A stretch of DNA of 64,000 bases from Desulfobulbaceae bacterium BRH_c16a (GCA_000961725.1 LADS01000037.1:118185-182184); one strand, 5' to 3'; shown: positions 9,189 to 19,027, counted from the first letter of the stretch. Translations and numbers: made by a program. Notes: a model not told the origin generated them from the letters alone.

Positions 9189-10751
9189 ATGGCTGATAAG
9201 GTTAAACTTTTCGTAAACGGTATCGAGGTCGAAGTCGAAGCAGGGAAAAACCTGATCGACGCCATCGGTGCCGTCGGCATCGAGATTCCTCACCTCTGCT
9301 ATCATCCGGCACTCGGAGCGGACGGCAACTGCCGGATGTGTCTGGTCGGCATAGAAGACGGCAGGCCGCCGTTGGTCCCGGCATGCAAAACCCCCGCCCA
9401 GGCCGGCATGAAGGTATTGCTGAACGCCGAGCATATCAAAAAAATTCAGCATGATGTGATGGAATTCGAGCTGATCAATCATCCTATCGACTGCCCTATT
9501 TGCGATCAGGCCGGCGAATGTAAGCTCCAGGACTACTACATGAGCTACGATCAGCGGGAAAGCAGGATGACCGTTCCGCAGGTGGTGAAAAACAAGAAGA
9601 TGGATTACGGCTGCGGAGTGGTCCACGACCAGGAACGCTGCGTGGTCTGCGGACGTTGCGTGCGCTTCTGCCGCCAAATCACCAAGACCGGCGAACTCGG
9701 CATAATCAACCGAACCGACGATGCGAGGGTGGCCATCTTCCCGGGCCGCCCCCTGAACAACCGCTATGCTCTCAATGTAGTCGATATTTGCCCGGTCGGG
9801 GCGATGACCAGCAGGGATTTCAGGTTCAAGCAGCGGGTCTGGTTTCTCGAGAAGGATCCAGGCATCTGCCACGGCTGCGCCAAAGGCTGTAATATTTACA
9901 TTGATCATAACCGGCCGAAATACCAGGACGATATCATCTACCGCTTCCGCCCCCGCCTGAACAATCAGGTGAACGGCTACTTTATATGCGATGAAGGGCG
10001 GCTCAGTTACAAAAAGGAGAACGACGGTCGACTGTTCGATGGCCGAATCGGCGATCAGGTGCGATCCCTGCAGGATGTCCTTGCTGCCTGCGTCAAAGAG
10101 ATTCAACGTGCGGCAAAAACCCTCATCCTTCTTTCTCCCGACTGCTCGCTTGAACAGATGGTTGGCGTGAAGGCTCTTGCCGAAAAAATCGGGGCAACTC
10201 TCTCAGGGTACAGCGACGGATATATTAAAGAAGGTGATGGCGACGGCTACCTGATCCAGGATGATAAATCGGCAAACCGGGCCGGCCTTGCCCTGCTCGG
10301 AATCGACTGCGCCAAAGAAGCGTTTGAGAAGGCGGTTCAGGATGCCCAGCTGCTTCTCAATTTCAACAACAATCTCGGCCTTTCCTACAACGACAGTGAG
10401 CTCGGCAAGTTGCTGAAAGATACCAGAACGATTGCTATAACCACTCACGACGACAAGGTGACGGCACTGGCCGACTGGGCAGTGCCGGTTGCCTCTTTCT
10501 CGGAATACGGCGGGAGCATCGTCAACTGTGACAATATCCTGCAGACGTTTCGCAAGGCAGTAACCAAAAACAATGACCTTGCCGATATCGGGACAATCGC
10601 TGCCATGCTCGGCAGCCCTCTCCAGAGTAACGGGGAAAGATATGCCGAGCTGCGTAAATTCATCAGTGCACTGAAGGGCATTGAACCTGAAAATATCCCG
10701 GCCGAGGGATTGAAATTAAACGAGAGCGAGGCTGCCAATGTCACTGCTTGA
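9189..10751 (+). CDS. nuoG: NADH-quinone oxidoreductase subunit G, short form
   Basis: 520 residues. The N-terminus is a [2Fe-2S] ferredoxin domain (CYHPALGADGNCRMC plus a later Cys), followed by the His/Cys-ligated cluster region with CPICDQAGECKLQDY. Next comes the cluster region CVVCGRCVRFC, then the 4Fe-4S site CHGCAKGCNIYID. The molybdopterin-like C-terminal domain is much shorter than in E. coli NuoG (about 900 residues), so only a remnant remains after residue 300. The gene overlaps nuoH by 14 bp. Confidence 0.93.
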   Translation: MADKVKLFVNGIEVEVEAGKNLIDAIGAVGIEIPHLCYHPALGADGNCRMCLVGIEDGRPPLVPACKTPAQAGMKVLLNAEHIKKIQHDVMEFELINHPIDCPICDQAGECKLQDYYMSYDQRESRMTVPQVVKNKKMDYGCGVVHDQERCVVCGRCVRFCRQITKTGELGIINRTDDARVAIFPGRPLNNRYALNVVDICPVGAMTSRDFRFKQRVWFLEKDPGICHGCAKGCNIYIDHNRPKYQDDIIYRFRPRLNNQVNGYFICDEGRLSYKKENDGRLFDGRIGDQVRSLQDVLAACVKEIQRAAKTLILLSPDCSLEQMVGVKALAEKIGATLSGYSDGYIKEGDGDGYLIQDDKSANRAGLALLGIDCAKEAFEKAVQDAQLLLNFNNNLGLSYNDSELGKLLKDTRTIAITTHDDKVTALADWAVPVASFSEYGGSIVNCDNILQTFRKAVTKNNDLADIGTIAAMLGSPLQSNGERYAELRKFISALKGIEPENIPAEGLKLNESEAANVTA

Positions 10752-12024
10752 TACTGTAATGATTATCGTTCGAGTCGCCTTCAGCGCTTTCGTTCCGCTC
10801 TGCTTCATTGCGGTCTGCGTCTGGATGGAAAGGAGAGGAGCCGGTTACTTCCAGGACCGTTCCGGCCCGAACCGTGCCAACATCTTCGGTTTCAGAGCAG
10901 CCGGGTTGGTCCAGAACCTTGCCGACGCAGTGAAACTCATTTTCAAGGAAGATATTATCTCCGGCCATATCAAACACAAGTTCTATTTTGTCCTGGCTCC
11001 GGTGATCGTATTCTTTACGGCGCTCGTTTCCTTTGCAGTTGTTCCCTTTGCCGACACCCTTGTTCTCGGCGGCAAGAGCTATATCATGCAGGGCATACCA
11101 TTTGATCTCGGTATCCTCTGGTTCCTCGCCCTCGCCGGGTTCGGCGTCTACGGCATCATCCTTGCCGGCTGGTCGTCGACCAATAAATACGGGGTGCTGG
11201 GAGGTCTGCGCTCCGCCGCCCAGGTGATCAGCTACGAGATCCCCATGGGCCTGGCTATCGTCAGCATTCTTGTTGTCTACGGCACGGTGAACCTGAACGA
11301 AATGGCCCAATTTCAAGGCCAGCTGCTGTTCGGCTTCATTCCCATGTGGGGGGCGATTTTACAGCCGCTCGGCATGGTCATCTTCATTATCGCCGCATTT
11401 GCCGAAACCAACCGTACCCCGTTTGATCTTGCCGAAGGCGAGAGTGAACTGGTTGCCGGCTTCCATGTCGAATACAGTGCCATGAAGTTTGCAGTGTTCT
11501 TCATGGGGGAATATGTCGCCATGTTCGTCTCGAGTGCAATAATTGTCACCCTGTTCTTCGGTGGCTATCAGGTTCCGTTTCTGTCCACTGCCACCCTGAT
11601 TAATGGTGCCAAACCGGTGGCTTTCCTGCTCATGGTTATCCTGCCGGTCGCCATGTACTATTTTGCCGGATGGATCAGGAGAAGCAATGTCAGCCATTAT
11701 CCCCGGGAAAACGATCCCCGGGTGTTCGAAGCCAACATCTATATCAAATGCTTCTGGGCCCTGGTGATATTCATCGAACTGGTGCTGCTCGCCATTCTCG
11801 TCAGCGAGTCGGGCGGCGCGACAGCTCATATTTTTGTGGCCTTGCTCCAGGTATGCACTTTCCTGCTGAAAGTAACCATGATGATCTTTGTCTATATCTG
11901 GGTACGCTGGACCTTGCCCCGTTTTCGCTATGACCAGCTACAGAAATTGGGATGGCAGATGCTCCTACCTTTGGCACTTCTGAACATCTTCATTACAAGC
12001 GCAGTTGTCGTGGCGTTGAGCTAA
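10738..12024 (+). CDS. nuoH: NADH-quinone oxidoreductase subunit H
   Basis: A 428-residue membrane subunit at the junction of the peripheral and membrane arms. Signature segments: ERRGAGYFQDRSGPNR near residue 32, LRSAAQVISYEIPMGL near 158, and AFAETNRTPFDLAEGESELVAGF near 220. It is longer than E. coli NuoH (325 residues), with an extra hydrophobic C-terminal region. A two-hairpin repeat starts exactly at its TAA stop and separates it from nuoI. Confidence 0.95.
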   Translation: MSLLDTVMIIVRVAFSAFVPLCFIAVCVWMERRGAGYFQDRSGPNRANIFGFRAAGLVQNLADAVKLIFKEDIISGHIKHKFYFVLAPVIVFFTALVSFAVVPFADTLVLGGKSYIMQGIPFDLGILWFLALAGFGVYGIILAGWSSTNKYGVLGGLRSAAQVISYEIPMGLAIVSILVVYGTVNLNEMAQFQGQLLFGFIPMWGAILQPLGMVIFIIAAFAETNRTPFDLAEGESELVAGFHVEYSAMKFAVFFMGEYVAMFVSSAIIVTLFFGGYQVPFLSTATLINGAKPVAFLLMVILPVAMYYFAGWIRRSNVSHYPRENDPRVFEANIYIKCFWALVIFIELVLLAILVSESGGATAHIFVALLQVCTFLLKVTMMIFVYIWVRWTLPRFRYDQLQKLGWQMLLPLALLNIFITSAVVVALS

Positions 12025-12121
12025 CACCCCACAAGAGGGTACTATTTCCAGTCCCCCCTTGAGGGGGATAAGTACCTTCACGAAATTCATTCTAAAACAA
12101 GAAATGAATTTCTAAGGTACT
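12022..12121 (+). repeat. Two-hairpin intergenic repeat, copy B (between nuoH and nuoI)
   Basis: It begins with the TAA stop of nuoH. Hairpin 1 pairs CCCCACAAGAGGG with CCCCCTTGAGGGG imperfectly. Hairpin 2 has the outer stem AGTACCTT (12071-12078) / AAGGTACT (12114-12121) and the inner stem GAAATTCATT (12082-12091) / AATGAATTTC (12103-12112). The outer stem differs from copy A by a compensatory change (TA pair against GC pair). The element ends just ahead of the nuoI ribosome site, inside an operon, so it may tune relative expression of the two halves of nuo. Confidence 0.85.
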
Positions 12122-12134
12122 CAAGGAGGATGCT

Positions 12135-12659
12135 ATGGGTGCAAAAGTAAAAAACATCGATCGGAAAGGATCGAGTCTGGAAGAACGGATCTACCTGATT
12201 GAAATATTCAAAGGAATGGCCACTACTTTTGGCCATTTTTTCAGAAATCTTCTCGATAATAGAAGACTGTATGTTCGCCACTATCCTGAAGTGCAGCCGG
12301 AGATACCGGTGCGCTGGCGCGGACGCCATCGTTTGACCAGCCATGCCGATGGCACGGTGAAATGTGTGGCCTGTTTCATGTGCCAGACCAATTGCCCGGC
12401 CAACTGCATCATGATCGAGGCCGGCGAACGCTATGACGGCAAGACGGAAAAAATGCCGGTGAAATTCAATATCGATCTGCTTGAGTGCATTTACTGCGGC
12501 TATTGCGTTGAAGCATGTCCCGTCGATGCAATTCGCATGGATACAGGGATCTTCTCAGTTATTGACAACAACAGGGAATCCTTCGTTGTGGGGCTTGAAG
12601 AGTTGCTAAAAACTCCGGGAGCCTTTTCCGAAGAAGAATATAAAAAAGGGGGCGCTTGA
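12135..12659 (+). CDS. nuoI: NADH-quinone oxidoreductase subunit I
   Basis: A 174-residue ferredoxin-like subunit with two [4Fe-4S] clusters that hand electrons to NuoB. Motifs: CVACFMCQTNCPANCI and CIYCGYCVEACPVDAI. The N-terminal helix region (EIFKGMATTFGHFF) matches membrane-associated NuoI. Strong ribosome site AAGGAGG. The 110-bp gap from nuoH, filled by a structured repeat, is the largest inside the nuo operon. Confidence 0.95.
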   Translation: MGAKVKNIDRKGSSLEERIYLIEIFKGMATTFGHFFRNLLDNRRLYVRHYPEVQPEIPVRWRGRHRLTSHADGTVKCVACFMCQTNCPANCIMIEAGERYDGKTEKMPVKFNIDLLECIYCGYCVEACPVDAIRMDTGIFSVIDNNRESFVVGLEELLKTPGAFSEEEYKKGGA

Positions 12660-12663
12660 TATC

Positions 12664-13173
12664 ATGTTTGCCGAGGGTTTATTTATCGGGTTTTCAGTGC
12701 TGTCGGTTCTTGGCGCCTTGGGGCTGGTTCTCTTTCGCCACCCGATGAACGGAGCGATGAGTCTTATCGTGACCATGATTTCATTGGCAGGGCTGTATGC
12801 TCTGCTCTCAGCCAAGCTGATTTTTGCACTGCAGCTCATCGTGTATGCCGGGGCGATCATGTCCCTCATCATCTTTATCATCATGTTCCTTAATATTCAG
12901 GAAAGTGACCTGCCTGAGGAGAAGGGCAGATTGACCTACCTCATCGGCGGTTCGGTCGTCATCATCCCCATTACACTTTTCCTGATAAAAGTAGTGAAGA
13001 GCATCCCCAACGCGGAAGCGACAATTGTCGGCAACGGCTTTGGCGGTGTGAAAGAAGTGGGACTGGTGCTCTACCAGGACTGGCTTCTTCCTTTCGAAAT
13101 TGTTTCGATTCTCCTGCTTGTGGCGCTCATCGGAGCAGTCGTTCTGGCAGGTAAGAGGAGGGTGATCAAGTGA
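12664..13173 (+). CDS. nuoJ: NADH-quinone oxidoreductase subunit J
   Basis: A 169-residue membrane subunit with about five transmembrane helices. Characteristic segments are [25 protein letters not shown] and [21 protein letters not shown]. Its stop overlaps the GTG start of nuoK by 4 bp (GTGA). Confidence 0.93.
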   Translation: MFAEGLFIGFSVLSVLGALGLVLFRHPMNGAMSLIVTMISLAGLYALLSAKLIFALQLIVYAGAIMSLIIFIIMFLNIQESDLPEEKGRLTYLIGGSVVIIPITLFLIKVVKSIPNAEATIVGNGFGGVKEVGLVLYQDWLLPFEIVSILLLVALIGAVVLAGKRRVIK

Positions 13174-13466
13174 TCCAGAATTATCTTATTCTCAGTGTCA
13201 TTCTCTTTTCTCTTGGAATCCTTGGGGTTATTTCCAGGCGGAATGTGTTTACGGTCTTTATGTCGATCGAACTGATGCTCAATGCGGCAAATCTCGCTTT
13301 TCTCGCCTTTTCCCGGCTGCACGAAAGCATGGACGGTCATGTCCTGGTCATGATGGTAATGGCTGTCGCCGCAGCGGAAGCCGCATTGGCTCTTGCGGTG
13401 GTAATTCTGCTTCACAAGCATAAAGGCAAATTGGATACCAACGTATTCAGCCTGTTAAAAGGGTGA
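13170..13466 (+). CDS. nuoK: NADH-quinone oxidoreductase subunit K
   Basis: A 98-residue MnhC/NuoK antiporter-like membrane subunit with three helices. Conserved segments: [18 protein letters not shown] with the proton-path glutamate, and [18 protein letters not shown] with the second one. The start codon is GTG, overlapping nuoJ and preceded by GAGGG. Confidence 0.93.
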   Translation: MIQNYLILSVILFSLGILGVISRRNVFTVFMSIELMLNAANLAFLAFSRLHESMDGHVLVMMVMAVAAAEAALALAVVILLHKHKGKLDTNVFSLLKG

Positions 13467-13470
13467 TCTC

Positions 13471-15384
13471 ATGGAACATACAGCAACATATCTCGGCTTG
13501 ATACCCCTGTTTCCGCTCATAGGTGCAGTAGTTATCGGGCTTCTACACATGTTCACCTGCAAAAAAGAACCGCTGCCCGAGAAGTTCTACGGCGCCCTGG
13601 CCTGCATCGGCCCTCTTCTCTCATTCTTTCTTGCAGTCGTCGTTTTCGTTCAGTTGAAAGGGATGGAGCCGGAAGACCGATTTCTCGTCCATAACGTTTT
13701 CACCTGGTTTGCCGTCGGCGACCTGCATATCGATATGGGCTTTCTCGCCGATCCACTCAGTTCCCTGATGCTGCTGTTTGTCACCTTCATCGGCTCATTG
13801 ATTCATATCTATTCAATCGGCTATATGTCTGCCGACAAGAATTTCGGTAAATTCTTCTCCTACATGAATCTCTTTCTCGGCTCGATGCTGATTCTCGTGC
13901 TCGGCAGCGGGCCGGTCGTCATGTTTGTCGGCTGGGAAGGTGTCGGCCTCTGTTCCTATCTGCTGATCAGTTACTACAGCGAAGATACCGATAACGTGCT
14001 GGCCGGCAACAAGGCTTTCATCGTCAACCGGATCGGTGACCTTGGCTTTGTCCTTGGCATCTCGTTTTTATTCTGGGCCATCGGTGCCGGCGGCTTTGAT
14101 TATCTGTCTCTAAGAGCCAACGCTCCCGCCCTGACCCCTGCCATCGGGATTGCCGTCTGTCTGCTGCTCTTTATCGGCGCCTGCGGTAAATCAGCCCAGA
14201 TTCCTCTCTATGTCTGGCTGCCGGATGCCATGGCAGGCCCTACTCCGGTATCCGCCCTGATCCATGCCGCCACCATGGTTACTGCCGGTGTCTATATGGT
14301 TGCCCGGTTTAGTTTTCTGTATGCCGATTACCCGATAGCCGGTTCAGTCGTTGCCTGGGTTGGTATCCTGACTGCGCTTCTCGCCGCCATTTTCGGCATG
14401 TTTCAAAAGGACATCAAAAAGATTCTTGCCTACTCGACGGTAAGCCAGCTCGGTTACATGTTTGCAGGTGTAGGCGTCGCCGCCTATTCCGCCGGGATCT
14501 TCCATGTTTTCACCCACGCTTTCTTCAAGGCTCTGCTCTTCCTCGGAGCCGGTTCGGTTATCTACGCTCTGCACCACGAGCAGAATATCTGGAAGATGGG
14601 AGGACTGAAAGATAAGCTGCCGACAACATATAAGACTATGCTCATCGGTGCCTTGGCACTTGCCGGCTTTCCACTCTTTTCGGGTTTTTTCAGCAAGGAT
14701 GAAATACTCTTCTCCGCACTCGCCACCGGCCATATCGGAATCTGGATGATCGGGGTCTTTGTTGCAGCAATGACTGCATATTATACATTCCGCATGATAT
14801 TTCTGGTATTCCATGGAAAACCACGCGACCAAAAGTCCTACGACCATGCCCACGAACCACCTCCAGTGATGACTGTTCCACTCATAATTCTGGCAGTTGG
14901 GGCAGCTTTTGCCGGCGTGCTGAATCTCCCTGGGATCTTTGGCGGCAACCTCAAGGTTTCTCAATGGCTCGCGCCAAGTCTGATCGAGCATCATCCGCAT
15001 ATGAGCCTTGGCTATGAGTTCCTAGCTATGGCTGCCAGCGTGGTGGCGGTCGTAATAGGTATCTATATTGCGTTTAAAAAATTCGGCCAGGGTGCGGAAG
15101 AACCGGAATTCACAGGTTTTGCCAAGTTCGGTTACTACAAGTTTTATGTCGACGAAATCTACAATGCGGTTTTTGTGCAGCCCTACAAAGGTTTCGGTTC
15201 GGTTATCTCGAGATTTCTCGAGCCCAATGTCACCGATAGCCATGTCAAATTCTCGGCGTGGCTCTATCGGAAAGCGGGAAATGCTTTCAAGGTATTTCAG
15301 GTCGGCTATGTTCGGGTCTATGCAATCTACATGGTTATAGGGCTGAGTGTTATGAGCCTGTTCTTATCTCAATCGATCAATTAG
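13471..15384 (+). CDS. nuoL: NADH-quinone oxidoreductase subunit L
   Basis: A 637-residue antiporter-like proton-pumping subunit at the distal end of the membrane arm. Motifs: MFVGWEGVGLCSYLLISYY near residue 152, PLYVWLPDAMAGPTPVSALIHAATMVTAGVYM cut across 247-280 (key Lys, Glu and His in this helix group), and KKILAYSTVSQLGYMFAGVG near 312. The C-terminal lateral helix is present. GTGATCTC precedes the ATG five bases after the nuoK stop. Confidence 0.95.
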   Translation: MEHTATYLGLIPLFPLIGAVVIGLLHMFTCKKEPLPEKFYGALACIGPLLSFFLAVVVFVQLKGMEPEDRFLVHNVFTWFAVGDLHIDMGFLADPLSSLMLLFVTFIGSLIHIYSIGYMSADKNFGKFFSYMNLFLGSMLILVLGSGPVVMFVGWEGVGLCSYLLISYYSEDTDNVLAGNKAFIVNRIGDLGFVLGISFLFWAIGAGGFDYLSLRANAPALTPAIGIAVCLLLFIGACGKSAQIPLYVWLPDAMAGPTPVSALIHAATMVTAGVYMVARFSFLYADYPIAGSVVAWVGILTALLAAIFGMFQKDIKKILAYSTVSQLGYMFAGVGVAAYSAGIFHVFTHAFFKALLFLGAGSVIYALHHEQNIWKMGGLKDKLPTTYKTMLIGALALAGFPLFSGFFSKDEILFSALATGHIGIWMIGVFVAAMTAYYTFRMIFLVFHGKPRDQKSYDHAHEPPPVMTVPLIILAVGAAFAGVLNLPGIFGGNLKVSQWLAPSLIEHHPHMSLGYEFLAMAASVVAVVIGIYIAFKKFGQGAEEPEFTGFAKFGYYKFYVDEIYNAVFVQPYKGFGSVISRFLEPNVTDSHVKFSAWLYRKAGNAFKVFQVGYVRVYAIYMVIGLSVMSLFLSQSIN

Positions 15385-15397
15385 GTAAGGTGGAAGA

Positions 15398-16921
15398 ATG
15401 TTCGAATATGCCCTTTCAGTCATGATCTTTCTGCCAATCCTCGCCGGGCTGGCCTTGCTTCTGATGCCCTTCAGCAAAGGAGGGGCTCGGGTTGCAGGCT
15501 TTATCGTCTCGGTGGTGGTTCTCTTTCTCGGAATAGAATTGTTTATCGGTTTTTCCGGGGCAGGACCAATGGAATATGTTGAAAGCAGGCCCTGGATCGA
15601 GTCTCTGGGGATTAGCTACAGCCTTGGCGTAGATGGGATCAGTCTCCTCGTCCTCATGGCCGGGTCGATTCTGTTTCCCATGGTTTTCTCCCTTTTTGCC
15701 CCTCGCTCGAAAGGCTATTACGGCAACCTGCTTATAGCTCAGGGTGCCATGGTTGGGGCCATTTGTGCTACCGACCTGGTGCTTTTTTACATCTTCTGGG
15801 AAATCATGCTGCTGCCGATCTTCTTCATGATAGGTCTCTACGGCGGGCCGAACCGTTTGCCGGCAACCCTGAAGATCACTCTTTATACCATCGCCGGCTC
15901 TCTGCTGATGCTGGCAGGGATAGTATACGTCGGCGTGAGCTACCACAGTCAATTCGGCGAGTGGACCTTCGATATTGTCCAGTTAAGCCGTCTCAACCTT
16001 GGCGGTGGTTTTGCTATCCTCGCATTTCTGATGTTTATGATAGCTTTCGCCATCAAGATTCCCCTCTTCCCTTTTCATACCTGGTTGCCGGACGCCTATA
16101 CCGAGGCACCCAGCTCAACCACCTTCGTGCTCTCGGCGATTATGGCGAAGATCGGGGTGTACGGGGTTATCCGTTTCGTCGTTCCGGTTTTTGAAGTGGA
16201 ATTCGCCAGATTCGCGATTCTCTTTTCGCTGGCCGGTGTCACCGGCATGATGTACTGCGGGCTGGCAGCCATCGCCCAGAAGGACATGAAGAGGTTGCTG
16301 GCTTTTTCATCCGCATCTCATATGGGCATCATCGCGCTTGGAGTTTTCTGCATGAACGTACAGGCCCTGACCGGTTCGCTCTTTCAGATTGCCGCCCATG
16401 CTACCAGCACCGGGGTCCTGTTCCTCTTTATCGGCTTGATGGAGGAACGGATGCAGACCAGAAACATCGCCGATCTCGGGGGCATTGCCTATCGCGCCCC
16501 GATTTTCGCGACATTTTTTGCCATTGCCATGCTTGCATCCGTCGGCTTGCCGGGCACCAGTGGTTTTATCGGCGAGTTCCTCATCATTCTCGGTGCCATT
16601 AAATTCAACGCTTTTATAGGTTTTCTTGCCGGCACATCGCTGATCATCGGTGTCTGTTACATGCTCTGGATGTTCCAGCGGGTTTTCTTTGAAAAATCGA
16701 ATGATCGGACCGAAGATTTCAAAGACCTGAACGTCACAGAGGCACTGACTTTCCTGCCGGTAATTTTGCTTATTCTGGCTATGGGAATCTTCCCCCAGCC
16801 ATTTATCAAGAAGATTGAGCCAACCGCTCAGCTGCAGATTGCTCAGGTCACCGCCTCGACCCAAAGTCAGCTTGCCGATAAAACAGTGCTCAGTTCAGAC
16901 CATAATACTCAAAAGAATTAG
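15398..16921 (+). CDS. nuoM: NADH-quinone oxidoreductase subunit M
   Basis: A 507-residue antiporter-like proton-pumping subunit. Signature regions: FYIFWEIMLLPIFFMIGLYGG near residue 128, KIPLFPFHTWLPDAYTEAPSS near 215 and KDMKRLLAFSSASHMGI near 295. About 14 transmembrane helices are expected. Follows nuoL after 13 bp. Confidence 0.95.
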   Translation: MFEYALSVMIFLPILAGLALLLMPFSKGGARVAGFIVSVVVLFLGIELFIGFSGAGPMEYVESRPWIESLGISYSLGVDGISLLVLMAGSILFPMVFSLFAPRSKGYYGNLLIAQGAMVGAICATDLVLFYIFWEIMLLPIFFMIGLYGGPNRLPATLKITLYTIAGSLLMLAGIVYVGVSYHSQFGEWTFDIVQLSRLNLGGGFAILAFLMFMIAFAIKIPLFPFHTWLPDAYTEAPSSTTFVLSAIMAKIGVYGVIRFVVPVFEVEFARFAILFSLAGVTGMMYCGLAAIAQKDMKRLLAFSSASHMGIIALGVFCMNVQALTGSLFQIAAHATSTGVLFLFIGLMEERMQTRNIADLGGIAYRAPIFATFFAIAMLASVGLPGTSGFIGEFLIILGAIKFNAFIGFLAGTSLIIGVCYMLWMFQRVFFEKSNDRTEDFKDLNVTEALTFLPVILLILAMGIFPQPFIKKIEPTAQLQIAQVTASTQSQLADKTVLSSDHNTQKN

Positions 16922-16935
16922 GCAGGGTAACCATT

Positions 16936-18345
16936 ATGAATGATTTTTTGTCATTGCTCCCACTTATCATCATCGGTTCAGGTGCCATCCTGCTGATGCT
17001 TGTCTCTGCTTTTGAAAAATGGCGAATGGAGACTGCCTCGTACATCGGCATGGGCTTCATTGCCGCGGCATTCTTTATGCAGCTTTTCGTCACCAACATC
17101 GGAGAGACTGTTCTTTTTAAGACAATTTTCAACGGAATGCTGGTCTCGAGCAGCTTCACCACCACGGCTGGGCTGATTATCCTCGCCTGTGGTTTTTTTA
17201 CCGTCATGAACACCAACACCTACTTCAGGGTCAACATTTTCAGCACCCTGGAATTTTATCCTATCTTGATGTTTGCTCTCTGCGGGATGCTGCTTCTCAC
17301 CATGTCTCAGGAATTGATTACGGCTTTCATTGCCATCGAAATCATGTCCCTGGCCATCTATATTCTCGTCGGATATGATCGCTCGAGTATCACCGGCACC
17401 GAGGCAATTTTAAAGTATCTGATGCTCGGTGCTTTTGCCGGAGCATTTTTCGCAATGGGCACAGCCCTTATCTACGGCGGCGTCGGCAGCACGAAATTTG
17501 CAGCAATCGGGGCCTATTACGCGACTCATCCCGCCAATACGCCACTACTCATCGGTGGGGCCTTTTTCATTCTCGTCGCTTTCTTCTTTAAAATTGCCGC
17601 CTTCCCCTTCCATGCATGGGTAATCGACGTCTATGACGGCGCAACGACACCTGTCACCGGGCTTATGGCAACGGCACTGAAGGCTGCCGTTTTCACCGTC
17701 TTTGCCAACTTTCTCGCTATCAATAGCGGCATGCACGGCAGTTGGATGACTTTCCTCTTTTATGTCGCAGTCTTCACCATGTTCGGCGGCAACCTGATCG
17801 CAATAGGTCAGAACAACCTGAAAAGGATGCTGGCAGCGTCCGGTATAGTTCATTCCGGCTATCTGCTCATTGCCTTGGTGGCAATCAGTTCGGACAATTT
17901 TACCGGCAGCGTCATCGGCTACTATCTGGCAGCCTATGCCGCGGGTACCCTTGGCATGTTTGCCGCGCTTTCATATCTTGGCGGTGAAGGTGAAAAAAGA
18001 AAGACTTTCGAAGACTTCAAAGGGCTGGCCAAGGTCAGGCCATATTCTGCCGCGGCAATTACCGTCTTTCTGCTCTCCATGGCAGGAATCCCGCCGACTG
18101 CCGGTTTCATGGGAAAATTCTATATTATCACCAGCGCAATTACCGCAGGGCAGACGGTTCTTGCCGTCCTCGGCATCGTCAGCAGTATTCTTTCGATGTG
18201 GTACTACCTGCGGCTCATTATCGCCATGTATTTTCATGACGCTGCAGAGAGCTTTGAAACGAAAGGATCATTCTTTGCGACCGCCAGCACCTTTATCCTG
18301 GTGTTTTGCGTGTTCGCCATTGGTATTTATCCGATAGTCATTTAA
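16936..18345 (+). CDS. nuoN: NADH-quinone oxidoreductase subunit N
   Basis: A 469-residue antiporter-like proton-pumping subunit. Signature regions: ITAFIAIEIMSLAIYILVGYDR near residue 130, FKIAAFPFHAWVIDVYDGATTPVTG near 216, and NNLKRMLAASGIVHSGYLLIAL near 293. Last subunit of the complex I series; the CBS-domain gene follows after 89 bp on the same strand. Confidence 0.95.
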   Translation: MNDFLSLLPLIIIGSGAILLMLVSAFEKWRMETASYIGMGFIAAAFFMQLFVTNIGETVLFKTIFNGMLVSSSFTTTAGLIILACGFFTVMNTNTYFRVNIFSTLEFYPILMFALCGMLLLTMSQELITAFIAIEIMSLAIYILVGYDRSSITGTEAILKYLMLGAFAGAFFAMGTALIYGGVGSTKFAAIGAYYATHPANTPLLIGGAFFILVAFFFKIAAFPFHAWVIDVYDGATTPVTGLMATALKAAVFTVFANFLAINSGMHGSWMTFLFYVAVFTMFGGNLIAIGQNNLKRMLAASGIVHSGYLLIALVAISSDNFTGSVIGYYLAAYAAGTLGMFAALSYLGGEGEKRKTFEDFKGLAKVRPYSAAAITVFLLSMAGIPPTAGFMGKFYIITSAITAGQTVLAVLGIVSSILSMWYYLRLIIAMYFHDAAESFETKGSFFATASTFILVFCVFAIGIYPIVI

Positions 18346-18434
18346 TAGAGCCAACCTTCAACACCACAAAAACTCATCTGAACAGATCGATTGCCGTCGC
18401 ACTGTCAGATACTCAAAATCGGGGAGCCTATACT

Positions 18435-18875
18435 ATGAAAGTAAAAGACATTCTGGCGGTAAAAGGCAGCAGGGTTGTCACTGTTGAAAGGAGCACACCG
18501 GTTCTTGACGCCATGGCTGTTTTTTCAGCCAATCGGGTCGGCTCCCTGCTCGTGGTTGATAAGGATGAAAAAATCCTCGGCATTATTGCCGCCCGGGACG
18601 TTCTCATGGCTGTCATCAAACATCTTGAGCAAATCAAGACTTTGCCCGTCGACCAGATAATGACCACCAATATTATCGTCGGCACCGAGGACGACAGTAT
18701 CGATTATCTTCAGGCGATCATGACGGAAAATAGAATACGCCACGTTCCGATTATCGAGGGCGGGAAATTGAAAGGACTGGTCTCCATCGGCGACGTGGTC
18801 AAGGCTCTCATGAAGGAAAAAGATGTCGAGAACAAGTATCTCAAAGATTATATCGCCGATAAATATCCAGGGTGA
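18435..18875 (+). CDS. Tandem CBS-domain protein
   Basis: 146 residues consisting of two CBS domains, about 1-62 and 72-135 (DILAVKGSRVVTVERSTP ... VGSLLVVDKDEKILGIIAARDVL, then IMTTNIIVGTEDD ... RIRHVPIIEGGKLKGLVSIGDVVKALM). Such stand-alone pairs bind adenine nucleotides and act as energy sensors; no effector domain is present. I chose the ATG at 18435, after GGGGAG, where the protein gains the normal CBS start MKVKDIL. Its position at the end of nuo could mean co-expression. Confidence 0.85.
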   Translation: MKVKDILAVKGSRVVTVERSTPVLDAMAVFSANRVGSLLVVDKDEKILGIIAARDVLMAVIKHLEQIKTLPVDQIMTTNIIVGTEDDSIDYLQAIMTENRIRHVPIIEGGKLKGLVSIGDVVKALMKEKDVENKYLKDYIADKYPG

Positions 18876-18952
18876 TCGATTACTGCTTGGGAACCGGTAA
18901 TTTGCCGTTTCTTCCACAAATTATCGATGCTTGCCACAGCGACCTTAAAACG

Positions 18953-18989
18953 AAGCTATCACCGGCACCAGTGCCGGTAATAGCTTTCT
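18953..18989. terminator. Hairpin between convergent genes
   Basis: Near-perfect inverted repeat AAGCTATCACCGGCA / TGCCGGTAATAGCTT around a 4-base loop, followed by a short T-rich run. It lies between the CBS gene (plus) and the TyrR-like regulator (minus) and could terminate both. Confidence 0.7.
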
Positions 18990-19027
18990 CCCCAACAGAT
19001 TGATCCTCATCGTCCAATTCTCTTTCA

